From: Promicromonospora sp. AC04
Lineage (GTDB): Bacteria; Actinomycetota; Actinomycetes; Actinomycetales; Cellulomonadaceae
NCBI RefSeq assembly: GCF_003058225.1
Contig: NZ_QBUG01000003.1
Span: forward strand, 496,001-560,000
Direction: 5' to 3'
DNA length: 64,000 nt
Positions 6,211 through 14,140 of this stretch are shown in pieces. A model generated the notes under the pieces. The model was not told the origin of the DNA. It ran no database searches and saw only the letters and a program-made list of their open reading frames with translations. The stretch's first letter is position 1. Every line of letters starts with the position of its first letter. Position numbers and translations under genes: made by a program.

Positions 6211-9138
6211 CTACCTCAGTCCTCTCTTCTTCAGTTCCAGCGCCCAGTTGGCTACCTCGTTGGCGACGGCGTGCGCCTCATGGTACGTGGAACCGGGGTT
6301 GTCTCTCATGTACTGCATCTCAGTTTTCTCATGCAGCAGCCAGAGTCGGTCGAGATCGGTCCCTGTCCCGTCCTGAAGTCGGAACCAAGCCTCAGCCTGA
6401 TCAGCGTCGGGATCAAAGCGTTGGACGACGGTTTCTCCATCTGGGTAAGTCAGCTCGTGCTCGGTGAGAAAGACATGTTCTTTGATCGCACCGATGTCAT
6501 TTTCTGTGATGGTTGAGCCATCAGGTAATTCGAGATTCGCCTCGTCCGCTGCGATCAGATGGACGTCGTCTGTCGACTGAATGATCTCGTCATATGCATC
6601 CGACGCCCACCCATCTCGCAGATATTCGATCTTCGGGCCGAAATGGCCGCCGGTGGCTTGTGTCGCGGCACTACCGTCGTCCGGGCGATCGTCGTCCGGG
6701 CGACCGTCGCTCGCCCCATGAGGATCATTCGATGCTGCAACGGCGTCGTGCGGATCATTGGCTTGGCCGATGAGGTCGTGCGAGTCGGAAACGTCGTAGT
6801 CGCCGGGCCAGCGGATCTCGGCCGCGTGTTCGGGGCGGGGTACGTTGTCGAAGATCTCGTTCTGCACACGCCTGAGCTCGGCCGCGCGGTCGGGTGTAGT
6901 GCCGGGCGCCCGGATCTCCTCGTACTGAGAGTGCGAGGACATCTTGGCGTCAAAGCTGTCCGGGGTGTGGAACTGGACTTCGATGATGCGCCCGGACTGG
7001 TCTACCCAGTTGCTGTTGATGCCCTGATAGCCGGGCTGGTCCCAAATGTTCTTCAGCGTCCCGAAGGGTTCATATCCACGCTCGCTGAGGTCGTCGATGA
7101 TGGCCTGCGTCGAACGGACGTAGTCGCCCGGCTCGACCACGAACGTGAATCGGACCGAGTCCTTCATCTTCGCGAGGAGGTCATCGACGCTCGTCGGAGT
7201 GTTGAGGATCGCGGTCGCAAGCTTGCGGTAGAACGAGTCCTCGCTCTTGAGCCGGTAGTCGAGGCCCTCGAGCCGGGCGCCAGGATGCTCCGCGGCGAGG
7301 TCCTGCATGTCTTGCGTGATCCGCGGCTCGATCTGCCTGCTCGTGGCCAGGTACTCGTCCGCGGCCGCCTTCTGACTCTCGGTGAGGGACACGCCCTCGT
7401 CCGGGTTCTCCCATGCGATCGGGTCGTCACCGAGCCCGGAACGGTCCCCTCCGTCGCTGCCGGACCCGGACTCGTCATGATCAGGGCTCTCCGTCGCCGG
7501 CTCGTCACCGTGGCCGGCGGGGTCCGGGTCGTCTGCATCCCGGTCGCCACCGTCCCAGTCGGTTCCCTCGTCCGGACGGTCACCGCCTGGTGTATCGCCG
7601 TCCGGCATACCGCCGTCCGGCATACCGCCGTCCGGCATACCGCCGTCCGGCATACCGCCGTCCGGCATACCGCCGTCCGGCATACCGCCGTCCGCCATAC
7701 CGCCGTCCGGCATACCGCCGTCCGGCACGTGGCCGCCGGACACATCCCCGTCCGGCAACCCTCCGTACGGCTGGCCGTTCCCACCGTCGAGCACCGTGTC
7801 CCCGCCGGTGCCGAAATGGCCCCCTGGTCCGTGCGCACCCTGCGCCGCGCCGACCGTGACCGGTTCGCGGACCGGTTCGACGACCGAGGCCACGTGACCG
7901 TTGTCGGTCGTGTACTTCTCGACCGACGGCGTCTCCATCCGGGCCGGGATGTCGTTGCCCTTCATTCCCGCGGGTTCGGGCACGTTCGAGAACTGCGGGA
8001 GGGTCGGCACCTCGATCTGCGACAGAGAGCGCAACCCCGCGCTCAGACCTGCCGTCACGCCAGCCGCACGGGTCGTGGACACGAGCGACGTGCCGCCGCG
8101 CAGGACCGCTATCGGGTCCATCGCGTTACCCAGGATCCGCGCGCCCTGCATCGTGACCGACAAAGCCTGCCCGGCCCGGCCCGCGGTAGCCACACCCTTG
8201 ATCGCGGCCCCGGTGCCCAGGGTTGCCACCGTCAGCAGGATGTTCCCCGCCGCCGTGCCGAACGCACGCGCAGGGTCCTCCTCCCACATGTCCCACGCCA
8301 CGAGCGACTTGCCCGTCTCCAGCCACGCGTCGCCGGCCGTTCCCCAAGACCACTGGCCGGAGGCCGGGTCGCGGCCGATCAGCGCGCCCATCCCGCCCCA
8401 CGTGGTGGTGAACGTCTCGGCGCTGAACCCGTGCTCGTCCAGGCCGATGAGGCCACCCAGGCCCAAGAAACCCTCGCCGACGACGTCCTTGGCGAACCCG
8501 TCCCACACAGCCGACCTCACCGAGGTGACCGCTGAAGCGGGACAGTGCTCCTTCTGCTCCACCGGTGCGCCCCACGGCATCGCCGTCTCGGCCGGGATCT
8601 CGGTCAGTCCGAACGCATTCGGGTCGGCAGGGCCGTCGCTGACGCCCGCGTTCCACGGGGCCAGGCAGTCGATCGCGCGGATCGCGTTGGCGCACTCCCG
8701 TTCGGCGTCCCACAGCTGCACCTGAACGCTGTTGACCCGCCCGAGCAGCGTCGTGTTCTGCGCCACCAGCTCCGGGTCGAACTCCCACTCCGGGTTGGTA
8801 GCGATCCGCGCGTGGAACGCCCACGCATCAGCACGCACGACGTCGAACGCCGACTTGATCGCTCGCAGGTCCTGGGCGAACCGGCCCAGCGCCGTGGCGA
8901 CCTGGTCAAGGTCATCGCCGAGCGAGGAAGTCTCGGACCGTACCGGGTCCATCGCGGACAGGAGCCGATCAGCCTCGGGCGCCTGATAGTCGGCCCGCAA
9001 CCCGTGCCACGCGCCGGCCACGTCGACACCTGCGTCCCGGACCGCCAGCGCATCCGCCCGAAGGCTGCGCGCGGCATCGTCCACCGCGTTCGGATCCAGG
9101 TTCGCACCAGGGATCAGCTCGGGATCAATCGCCGGCAT
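6211..9138 (-). CDS. T7SS polymorphic toxin with RelA/SpoT-like domain and second C-terminal domain
   Basis: 975 residues. The N-terminal 200 residues are helical and closely match the start of the effector at 11549 (IPGANLDPNAVDDAARSLRAD and VPGAGLDPEVVDSAARGLRAD), so this is a T7SS targeting domain. Residues about 210-390 are Gly/Ala-rich with hydrophobic stretches (FGTAAGNILLTVATLGTGAA). Residues 471-510 are eight PDGGM-type repeats, followed by an acidic linker to about 570. Residues about 580-785 resemble a RelA/SpoT nucleotidyltransferase: KDSVRF (659-664), GYQGIN (about 702) and EVQFHT (720-725). Such a domain would make (p)ppGpp- or (p)ppApp-like nucleotides. A second module (about 830-975) holds HEKTE (936-940) and NPGSTYHEAH. 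Three candidate immunity genes follow. Confidence 0.82.
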   Translation of the reverse strand: MPAIDPELIPGANLDPNAVDDAARSLRADALAVRDAGVDVAGAWHGLRADYQAPEADRLLSAMDPVRSETSSLGDDLDQVATALGRFAQDLRAIKSAFDVVRADAWAFHARIATNPEWEFDPELVAQNTTLLGRVNSVQVQLWDAERECANAIRAIDCLAPWNAGVSDGPADPNAFGLTEIPAETAMPWGAPVEQKEHCPASAVTSVRSAVWDGFAKDVVGEGFLGLGGLIGLDEHGFSAETFTTTWGGMGALIGRDPASGQWSWGTAGDAWLETGKSLVAWDMWEEDPARAFGTAAGNILLTVATLGTGAAIKGVATAGRAGQALSVTMQGARILGNAMDPIAVLRGGTSLVSTTRAAGVTAGLSAGLRSLSQIEVPTLPQFSNVPEPAGMKGNDIPARMETPSVEKYTTDNGHVASVVEPVREPVTVGAAQGAHGPGGHFGTGGDTVLDGGNGQPYGGLPDGDVSGGHVPDGGMPDGGMADGGMPDGGMPDGGMPDGGMPDGGMPDGGMPDGDTPGGDRPDEGTDWDGGDRDADDPDPAGHGDEPATESPDHDESGSGSDGGDRSGLGDDPIAWENPDEGVSLTESQKAAADEYLATSRQIEPRITQDMQDLAAEHPGARLEGLDYRLKSEDSFYRKLATAILNTPTSVDDLLAKMKDSVRFTFVVEPGDYVRSTQAIIDDLSERGYEPFGTLKNIWDQPGYQGINSNWVDQSGRIIEVQFHTPDSFDAKMSSHSQYEEIRAPGTTPDRAAELRRVQNEIFDNVPRPEHAAEIRWPGDYDVSDSHDLIGQANDPHDAVAASNDPHGASDGRPDDDRPDDGSAATQATGGHFGPKIEYLRDGWASDAYDEIIQSTDDVHLIAADEANLELPDGSTITENDIGAIKEHVFLTEHELTYPDGETVVQRFDPDADQAEAWFRLQDGTGTDLDRLWLLHEKTEMQYMRDNPGSTYHEAHAVANEVANWALELKKRGLR
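7606..7725 (-). repeat. 15-bp tandem repeat (8 copies) in the toxin linker
   Basis: Eight head-to-tail copies of CATACCGCCGTCCGG (plus-strand reading); the sixth ends GC instead of GG. They encode PDGGM repeats, one variant being ADGGM, in the linker between the trafficking and toxin regions. The near-identity of the copies at DNA level indicates recent slippage or ongoing length variation rather than selection on the peptide alone. Confidence 0.95.
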
Positions 9139-9155
9139 TCACGCCCGCCCTCTCG

Positions 9156-10268
9156 TCATGGTGCAGGGTCACTGGGTGCCGGGCCGTGCAGATCGGCAAG
9201 GAGCTCTTCGGCTCCGAGCCAGCGCACGATCTGGGTGGCCGCGTTCCAGTCGGCGTGGTCGAACGTGCCGAGGGTGAAGCGGAGAACCGGGAGCCGCCGG
9301 GTGCCGAGTCGGACGGCGCCGTGCTCCCGGACTGCCGCGTCGACATCGACCGTGAGCTGGCGTACCCCCGGGGCCCCGAGCAGCATCTGAAGCGGTACGG
9401 GCGGAGCCTCGAGCTCGGGCGGGACCCGCAGGTCAGCGCGGCCGATGCGAGTGGTGGCCAGGCAGAACAGCGGGAGCAGCTCGTTGCCGAGCGTGTCGAA
9501 CAGGCCTGGCACCCTCTCGGTGACGTGGCGCGCAGTGTCGCTGCCGGGCCTGCCGGTGACGACGTCGAGGGTGGTGATCTCCTCCAGACCGTCCCGTGTG
9601 CGGCGCACCAGCATCGTTCCGATCACGCCGTCGCCCACCACGACCAGGCGCACCGGCTGCGGTGCCCGCCTACGAACGTAACGGGTGAGCACCGTGCGGT
9701 CCCAGGCGGCGAGCGCGGGTTCGTGCGTGCCCCACGACGACGGCGGGGCGCCGGTCAGGTGTTCGATCGCGAGCTCCGCTGCCCGGCCGAGGGTTGTGGT
9801 CGGCCGCGCCCGGTGCCGCACAGACAGCGACAGCTGGACCGTCCCCGCGATCGTCCCGCTGCGCCGCGCCGTGAGATCGGCGGCGACCTGCTCGTCGATG
9901 CCGTCGGGCGTCCCGCCGAGGAAGACGGGTGAAATGCTCTCGGGTGTTGGTGGGCCGGACGGTGCGTCCACGGCCTCCTGGAGGCGGGAGAACTGTCTGC
10001 CGGTGACGCCGTCACGAAACGTGCCGTCACCCTGGTCGACCATCCATACGCCGCCGGTGCCGACCAGCGCGTCGCGCATGGGGCGGGTCAGGTAGGAGCG
10101 TTCGTCGGTGCCGAGTACCAGACGCGATCCGCCGATCGACCGGAGCAGGTCCGAGCGGGCTTCGGTGAGCCCGATCATGACGGCACGGCTTTGGGTCAGG
10201 AACAGGTCGGCCTCGGCGTCCCAACCGTCGATCAGGGGGTGCAGTGCAGACTCTGGCTCGGTGGGCAC
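9156..10268 (-). CDS. T7SS-locus protein of unknown function (copy B)
   Basis: 370 residues with a GTG start (VPTEPESALHPLIDG); AGGAGA lies about 11 bases upstream. Paralogue of the protein at 3098-4264 over nearly the whole length: ALHPLIDGWD near the N-terminus, TDERSYLTRPMRDALVGTGGVW, SGPPTPESISPVFLGG, LTGAPPSSWGTHEPALAAWD and FTLGTFDHADW. It lacks the SNPPSQ-repeat tail of copy A. It ends 18 bases before the toxin ATG, so it is first in the toxin operon and probably co-transcribed with it. One copy in the secretion operon and one beside a toxin suggests a paired adaptor for the core machine and a specific effector; this is inference from synteny. Confidence 0.78.
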   Translation of the reverse strand: MPTEPESALHPLIDGWDAEADLFLTQSRAVMIGLTEARSDLLRSIGGSRLVLGTDERSYLTRPMRDALVGTGGVWMVDQGDGTFRDGVTGRQFSRLQEAVDAPSGPPTPESISPVFLGGTPDGIDEQVAADLTARRSGTIAGTVQLSLSVRHRARPTTTLGRAAELAIEHLTGAPPSSWGTHEPALAAWDRTVLTRYVRRRAPQPVRLVVVGDGVIGTMLVRRTRDGLEEITTLDVVTGRPGSDTARHVTERVPGLFDTLGNELLPLFCLATTRIGRADLRVPPELEAPPVPLQMLLGAPGVRQLTVDVDAAVREHGAVRLGTRRLPVLRFTLGTFDHADWNAATQIVRWLGAEELLADLHGPAPSDPAP

Positions 10269-10494
10269 GCGGGGGTATCTCTCCTGGATTCACGACGTAC
10301 TGGCCCGTACTGGAGGCACGATTCTGGCACAAAAGTCGCATGTGTGGATGAAATTACCCCGGCGGGTTCAAGCCGGACGAACGGCGTTTCATGGACAGAG
10401 TTGCACGACTCTCTGTACTTTTGGGGCAGGTACTTTCACCCCTTGCCCGTTGGTTGGGGGCAGTTTTCATTGCTCTGGTGGAGAGGGAACAGGC
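10269..10494. promoter_or_regulatory. Divergent promoter region between the two T7SS effector modules
   Basis: For the minus genes, TCCACA (10348-10343) and CAGAAT (10326-10321) boxes are 16 bases apart and share flanks with the promoter at 5178-5206. Two CGTACTGG direct repeats (10296-10303 and 10306-10313) sit downstream of that -10. Toward the plus genes there is an inverted repeat ACAGAG-N10-CTCTGT just after 10390 and a GGAGAGGGAA ribosome site before the ATG at 10495. I could not place a convincing plus-strand promoter. Confidence 0.45.
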
Positions 10495-10830
10495 ATGAAG
10501 TTCGCGATGGGTTCGGAAGTCCTGTCAAGCCTGACCAAGAAGACCGGTGCGTCCTCGGAGGACCTGGGGTCGCTGGTGCGAGAGCTGGCCGCGGCCGCGG
10601 AGCCGCTGGAGGGCAAGTTCAACGGCGCGGGTCGCGCGGCGTTCGACGCCTTCAAGGGCCGGACCGAGGAGATCTCCGTCGAGCTGAGCCAGGCGCTCGG
10701 CGCGGTGCTGGCCGGCATCTCCGGCATGGACAAGTCGTTCGCCGAGGGCGACACGACGATGGCCGACGAGACGCGGGCGAAGCAGGGTTCGGTGTCGTTC
10801 GATGCCGCGCGCTTCGGCTCGGGCAAGTAA
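10495..10830 (+). CDS. WXG100-like T7SS substrate or partner protein
   Basis: 111 residues from ATG (MKFAMGSEVLSSLTKKTG). It has the length and two-helix layout of the ESAT-6/WXG100 superfamily, with a central turn KFNGAGRAAFDAF (about residues 41-53) in place of the usual W-x-G: the tryptophan is a phenylalanine and the turn reads FNGAG. WXG100 proteins form helical hairpin dimers exported by the EccC machine, often with a larger effector. It is first of a plus-strand unit that continues with two more small helical proteins and the lipase-type effector, so it probably helps target that effector. No YxxxD/E export motif is seen at the C-terminus (RFGSGK). Confidence 0.75.
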   Translation: MKFAMGSEVLSSLTKKTGASSEDLGSLVRELAAAAEPLEGKFNGAGRAAFDAFKGRTEEISVELSQALGAVLAGISGMDKSFAEGDTTMADETRAKQGSVSFDAARFGSGK

Positions 10831-10881
10831 CCAGCAGCTCAGGGACAGGTCGTTCAGGGACACGGGAGAGGGGCGGGGCTC

Positions 10882-11193
10882 ATGGCCAACGCAATGGATC
10901 GTCGGGACTACGAGTTGGGTGCGTCCACCGAGACGCAGGAGAACTTCGAGCGGGTCGCATCCCGCCTGGAGGCGCTGATCGAGCAGCGGGATGCCGACGT
11001 CAAGGCCGCGATGGCCGACTACGAGGCGTCGGGCGTGTCCGAGGACTACCGGGCCAAGGAGGTGCGGTGGAACACGGTCGCGGGCGAGGTCCGGGGCATC
11101 ATCCGCACGCTGCGCGGATCGCTGGAGCAGAACGACGCCACCGCCCAGGACGCGATGACTCGCGCCCGGGCGGCGGTCGACTCGATCGGCTGA
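10882..11193 (+). CDS. Small helical ESAT-6-superfamily-like protein
   Basis: 103 residues from ATG (MANAMDRRDYELGASTETQ) with a GGGAGAGGGG tract upstream. The sequence is almost wholly helical, with a long N-terminal helix (ENFERVASRLEALIEQRDADV), a turn around YEASGVSEDY, and a second helix (WNTVAGEVRGIIRTLRGSLEQ). There is no membrane segment or signal peptide. Length and hairpin layout suit an ESAT-6-like partner, probably pairing with the protein encoded just upstream; the WXG motif is absent. It lies 51 bases after the WXG100-like gene and 4 bases before the next. Confidence 0.7.
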   Translation: MANAMDRRDYELGASTETQENFERVASRLEALIEQRDADVKAAMADYEASGVSEDYRAKEVRWNTVAGEVRGIIRTLRGSLEQNDATAQDAMTRARAAVDSIG

Positions 11194-11197
11194 CCAG

Positions 11198-11545
11198 GTG
11201 ACCGGCTATCGGGTCTCGCCAGAGGGCGTGGAGGCGACGCTGCGCAGGGTGGCCGACCGTGCGGAGTCGTTGTCCGTGGCTCTGAGCGGGCTCGAGGAGC
11301 ATGCGACGTCGGCCGTGGCCGGCGCCGGCGGGAGCCCGATCATCGCCGAGGCTCTTGGGACGTTCTTCAGTGGGCGGACCGAGGCGCTCAAGTCGATCGG
11401 GACGCGGATCGAGGCCGGTATGACGGGCGCCGTGCAGGCCGTGGGCGCCTATGTGCAGGGCGACGAGGAGATGGCCCAGACGCAGCAGAGCTTCGCGTCG
11501 CGGGCGACGACGTCGGGTGGGCTTGCTGGCTTGACGAAGGGCTGA
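11198..11545 (+). CDS. Small helical T7SS-associated protein (DUF6507-like)
   Basis: 115 residues with a GTG start (VTGYRVSPEGVEATLRRV), 4 bases after the previous stop. The helical protein has a conserved-looking middle SPIIAEALGTFFSGRTEALK and a VGAYVQGDEEMAQTQQ segment near the C-terminus. The opening xxYRVSPEGV and the AYVxGDxEMA element resemble small T7SS-linked proteins that I remember as DUF6507; this name is from memory and unverified. It sits directly before the effector gene, where LXG/WXG-type chaperones are usually encoded, so a targeting role for that effector is likely. Confidence 0.7.
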   Translation: MTGYRVSPEGVEATLRRVADRAESLSVALSGLEEHATSAVAGAGGSPIIAEALGTFFSGRTEALKSIGTRIEAGMTGAVQAVGAYVQGDEEMAQTQQSFASRATTSGGLAGLTKG

Positions 11546-11548
11546 GGC

Positions 11549-13672
11549 GTGCGGCTGGTTGATGTGGGGGACGTTCCCGGCGCGGGTCTGGATCCGGAGG
11601 TGGTGGATTCTGCAGCCCGGGGACTACGGGCTGATGCCGGTGCGGTGCGTGACGGCGGGGCCGACGTCAGTGGGGCATGGGCGGGCCTCGGTGCCTCGTA
11701 TGAGGCACCAGAGGCCGGCCAGTTGTTGCGGGTGATGGATCCGGTGCGTGCTGATACCGATCGGCTGGCTGATGAGCTGGAGCGGGTCGCTGCGGCGCTG
11801 GCGACGTTCGCTGGGGAGCTGCGGGAGATCGTGGCGAAGTGTGACCGGCTGCGGAGTGAGGTTCGCGAGTTCCGGGCCAGGGTCGCTGCTGCACCGATCG
11901 GCGGCGGCTCGGGCTCTGGTTTCGGCTCGGGAGTCGGGTTTGTTGTGGATTCGGGTCTGGGTCTGGATCCGGTGCTCGCCACGGAGAACGCGCTGCTGTC
12001 GAGCAGGATCGCTGCGGTCGCCGAGGAGCTTGCTGAGGCTGAGCGGGCGTGTGCGGAGGCAATCCGCGCAGTCGACGGCCCACCGCGTCCGGGTGGGTTT
12101 GCGAGGCTCCTGACGAGTGCTGCCGAGACAGTGGCGGCCAACTCGTGGGGAGAGGCGCCGGAGCCGGAGACGTGTGCTGGTAGCGCGATCAATCAGGTCG
12201 GGACCGCGATGTGGACCGGAGTCAACTGGGCCGGGTTCGCGAGCGTGTATCCGCTCTTGTCGGCGCTTCCCGGGGTTGGCCCGGCGGCGTGGGAGTGGAA
12301 CACGGCCTGGACTGAGGCCGGGCGTTCCCTGATCGGATGGCACGTACTAGGAGCAGACTCCGCGCTGTTGGCGGCTGCGGACTGGACCATGGATGCGGCG
12401 GAAGACGTCTGGGACTGGTCCTCGGACCAGGTCGATGCGTTGTGGCAGGCGGGCAGGGACGGTGTCGACTGGGTCAGTGACACGGGCGAGACCGTGTGGC
12501 AGGACAGCCAGGACTGGGTCGGCGACGTCTGGAACAACGACAACGTCCAGGCGATCGTTGACGATTGGGCAAACGTCGGCGACGCAACCGCGCAGTTCTA
12601 CGCCCCGTTCTTCGACGATGACCTGCCGACGATCACCGAGCTCGGCGCGTCCTTGATTCAGTACCACGGTGCGGTGATCGGGGCGATCGGCACGACCATG
12701 GCCGGCGGCGCGTACCAGCTGAACTTTTTCGACGACGGTGAGCCCATACCCGGGGTGACCGTCGACGGCAAACCGATCCCGGGCATGAGCCACGATGCCG
12801 ACGGTACGGACGGGCACCCGGAACTGACGCCGCCAAGGGGCCTCTCCGACGCGATGCAGAGTGTGACCGACACATACACCGCGGGCAAGGTGTCGGGAAA
12901 TAGGGAGGGGTACATCCGGGTCACCACGATCGAGGCGGCCAGGCCCGGCGATTCGCCGAAGGTGATCGTGAGCATCCCGGGCACCCAGCTGTGGAGTCCT
13001 CTGGCAGGCGGCGTCGCAGCCGACCTGACGGGGAACCTTGTCACCGCCGGCGGCGGTCGCTCGACCATGGCCGAGGCGGTGAAGAACGCGATCGCGGACA
13101 CCAACAACGTCCCGCCGGACGCAGAGATCCTGCTGGTCGGGCACTCCCAAGGCGGGATGGCCGCAGCTGACTTGGCTGCCGACCCCGAATTCCTCAAAGA
13201 CCACAAGGTGACCGACGTCGTGACGTTCGGTTCACCGGTCGACAGTAACCGCATCGACCCCGCGATCAATACCCTTGAGCTGCAGCACACCACCGACATC
13301 GTGCCGCGCCTGGACTTGGAAGACGCGGACATTTTCGACCTGGGCGTCGGTCTGCTCGGCGACAAGTTGACGGATGCGTATAGCTGGGTCACTGGTACGG
13401 ACCCTGAGCCCAATCGCACTACTGTGACAATGCCCAACCCCGGCAACCTGTTCGACGAGCTCCGCAATCACGACCATGAGGAATATCGTGATTCAGTCAA
13501 GGAGCTCATCGATCCGGAAGCAGAAGAAGGCAGCGATGCCAAGCGGTTGGCGGATTTTGAGCAATCGCTCAGGACAAGAGGCTTTCTTGTCGGTGATGAG
13601 TCGGGTAGGACCGACGAGTCAAATAGGCCACGGGTGAGCGCGCGCGATATCCAGGTCGGAAGGAAAGACTGA
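11549..13672 (+). CDS. T7SS effector with lipase-type alpha/beta-hydrolase C-terminus
   Basis: 707 residues, GTG start (VRLVDVGDVPGAGLDPE). The N-terminal 190 residues are homologous to the start of the toxin at 6211-9138, marking it as a T7SS substrate. The middle (about 270-330) is Trp/Asp-rich (DVWDWSSDQVDALWQAGRDG). Residues about 430-690 carry an alpha/beta-hydrolase fold: VIVSIPGTQLW (oxyanion strand), LLVGHSQGGMAA with nucleophile Ser533, TDIVPRLD (candidate catalytic Asp) and HDHEEYRD (candidate His). A phospholipase or lipase acting on target membranes is the likely activity. The N-terminal half has a serine/glycine linker (GGGSGSGFGSG). A lipoprotein gene starts one base after the stop, as expected for a surface-protecting immunity protein. 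Confidence 0.82.
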   Translation: MRLVDVGDVPGAGLDPEVVDSAARGLRADAGAVRDGGADVSGAWAGLGASYEAPEAGQLLRVMDPVRADTDRLADELERVAAALATFAGELREIVAKCDRLRSEVREFRARVAAAPIGGGSGSGFGSGVGFVVDSGLGLDPVLATENALLSSRIAAVAEELAEAERACAEAIRAVDGPPRPGGFARLLTSAAETVAANSWGEAPEPETCAGSAINQVGTAMWTGVNWAGFASVYPLLSALPGVGPAAWEWNTAWTEAGRSLIGWHVLGADSALLAAADWTMDAAEDVWDWSSDQVDALWQAGRDGVDWVSDTGETVWQDSQDWVGDVWNNDNVQAIVDDWANVGDATAQFYAPFFDDDLPTITELGASLIQYHGAVIGAIGTTMAGGAYQLNFFDDGEPIPGVTVDGKPIPGMSHDADGTDGHPELTPPRGLSDAMQSVTDTYTAGKVSGNREGYIRVTTIEAARPGDSPKVIVSIPGTQLWSPLAGGVAADLTGNLVTAGGGRSTMAEAVKNAIADTNNVPPDAEILLVGHSQGGMAAADLAADPEFLKDHKVTDVVTFGSPVDSNRIDPAINTLELQHTTDIVPRLDLEDADIFDLGVGLLGDKLTDAYSWVTGTDPEPNRTTVTMPNPGNLFDELRNHDHEEYRDSVKELIDPEAEEGSDAKRLADFEQSLRTRGFLVGDESGRTDESNRPRVSARDIQVGRKD

Positions 13673-13673
13673 C

Positions 13674-14090
13674 ATGCGAAAATTAATCCGATACGGAGCG
13701 GTCACGATTGTGGCGGCAGCGACGGGTGTCGTCTTATTCGCGGGTTGCACTGGAGGTTCTGAAGCAGAGTGCGAAGAAGCGTTCGAAGGTGCAGCACAAT
13801 CTGTCGATCGTGTGGCGTCCGCCAAATTCGATTGCTCGGTGCAGTTGGAAGGCTCGACGCAGATCGGGGAGATCATGCTGGATGTCGACACCCAGAAGGC
13901 GGCGACGCCAGTCATCGCGGATGTTTACCGCGCATTCGCTGCGGAGAGCGGCCTCGGCGACGCTCGAACCCCATTCATCACATTCTCCTCCCTTAACAAT
14001 GGGAAGGTTTTTGACGACGAATTCCAGGGCAGTCCGTCAATATCTGATCTCCGCGAAAAATATGATATTTACCCGTCCGAGGCCGACTGA
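13674..14090 (+). CDS. Lipoprotein, candidate immunity protein for the lipase-type effector
   Basis: 138 residues from ATG one base after the effector stop. N-terminal signal MRKLIRYGAVTIVAAATGVV followed by lipobox LFAGC, so it should be lipid-anchored outside the membrane. The mature part is acidic with two further cysteines (AECEEAF and KFDCSV) that may form a disulphide. No family is recognised. Tight coupling to the effector gene and extracytoplasmic location suit neutralising a membrane-attacking lipase. GC content drops toward the 3' end (around 13990-14090), unlike its neighbours, which suggests recent acquisition or rapid turnover. Confidence 0.7.
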   Translation: MRKLIRYGAVTIVAAATGVVLFAGCTGGSEAECEEAFEGAAQSVDRVASAKFDCSVQLEGSTQIGEIMLDVDTQKAATPVIADVYRAFAAESGLGDARTPFITFSSLNNGKVFDDEFQGSPSISDLREKYDIYPSEAD

Positions 14091-14140
14091 GTCGTGCTCT
14101 CGCCCGCACGCCCCAGACCTGTAACTGAGGAGACGCCCGC

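Noticed and set aside
7606-7725. Possible CRISPR array
   Set aside because: Units are contiguous 15-mers without spacers and encode a peptide repeat; the same holds for the arrays at 26374, 60769 and 61091.
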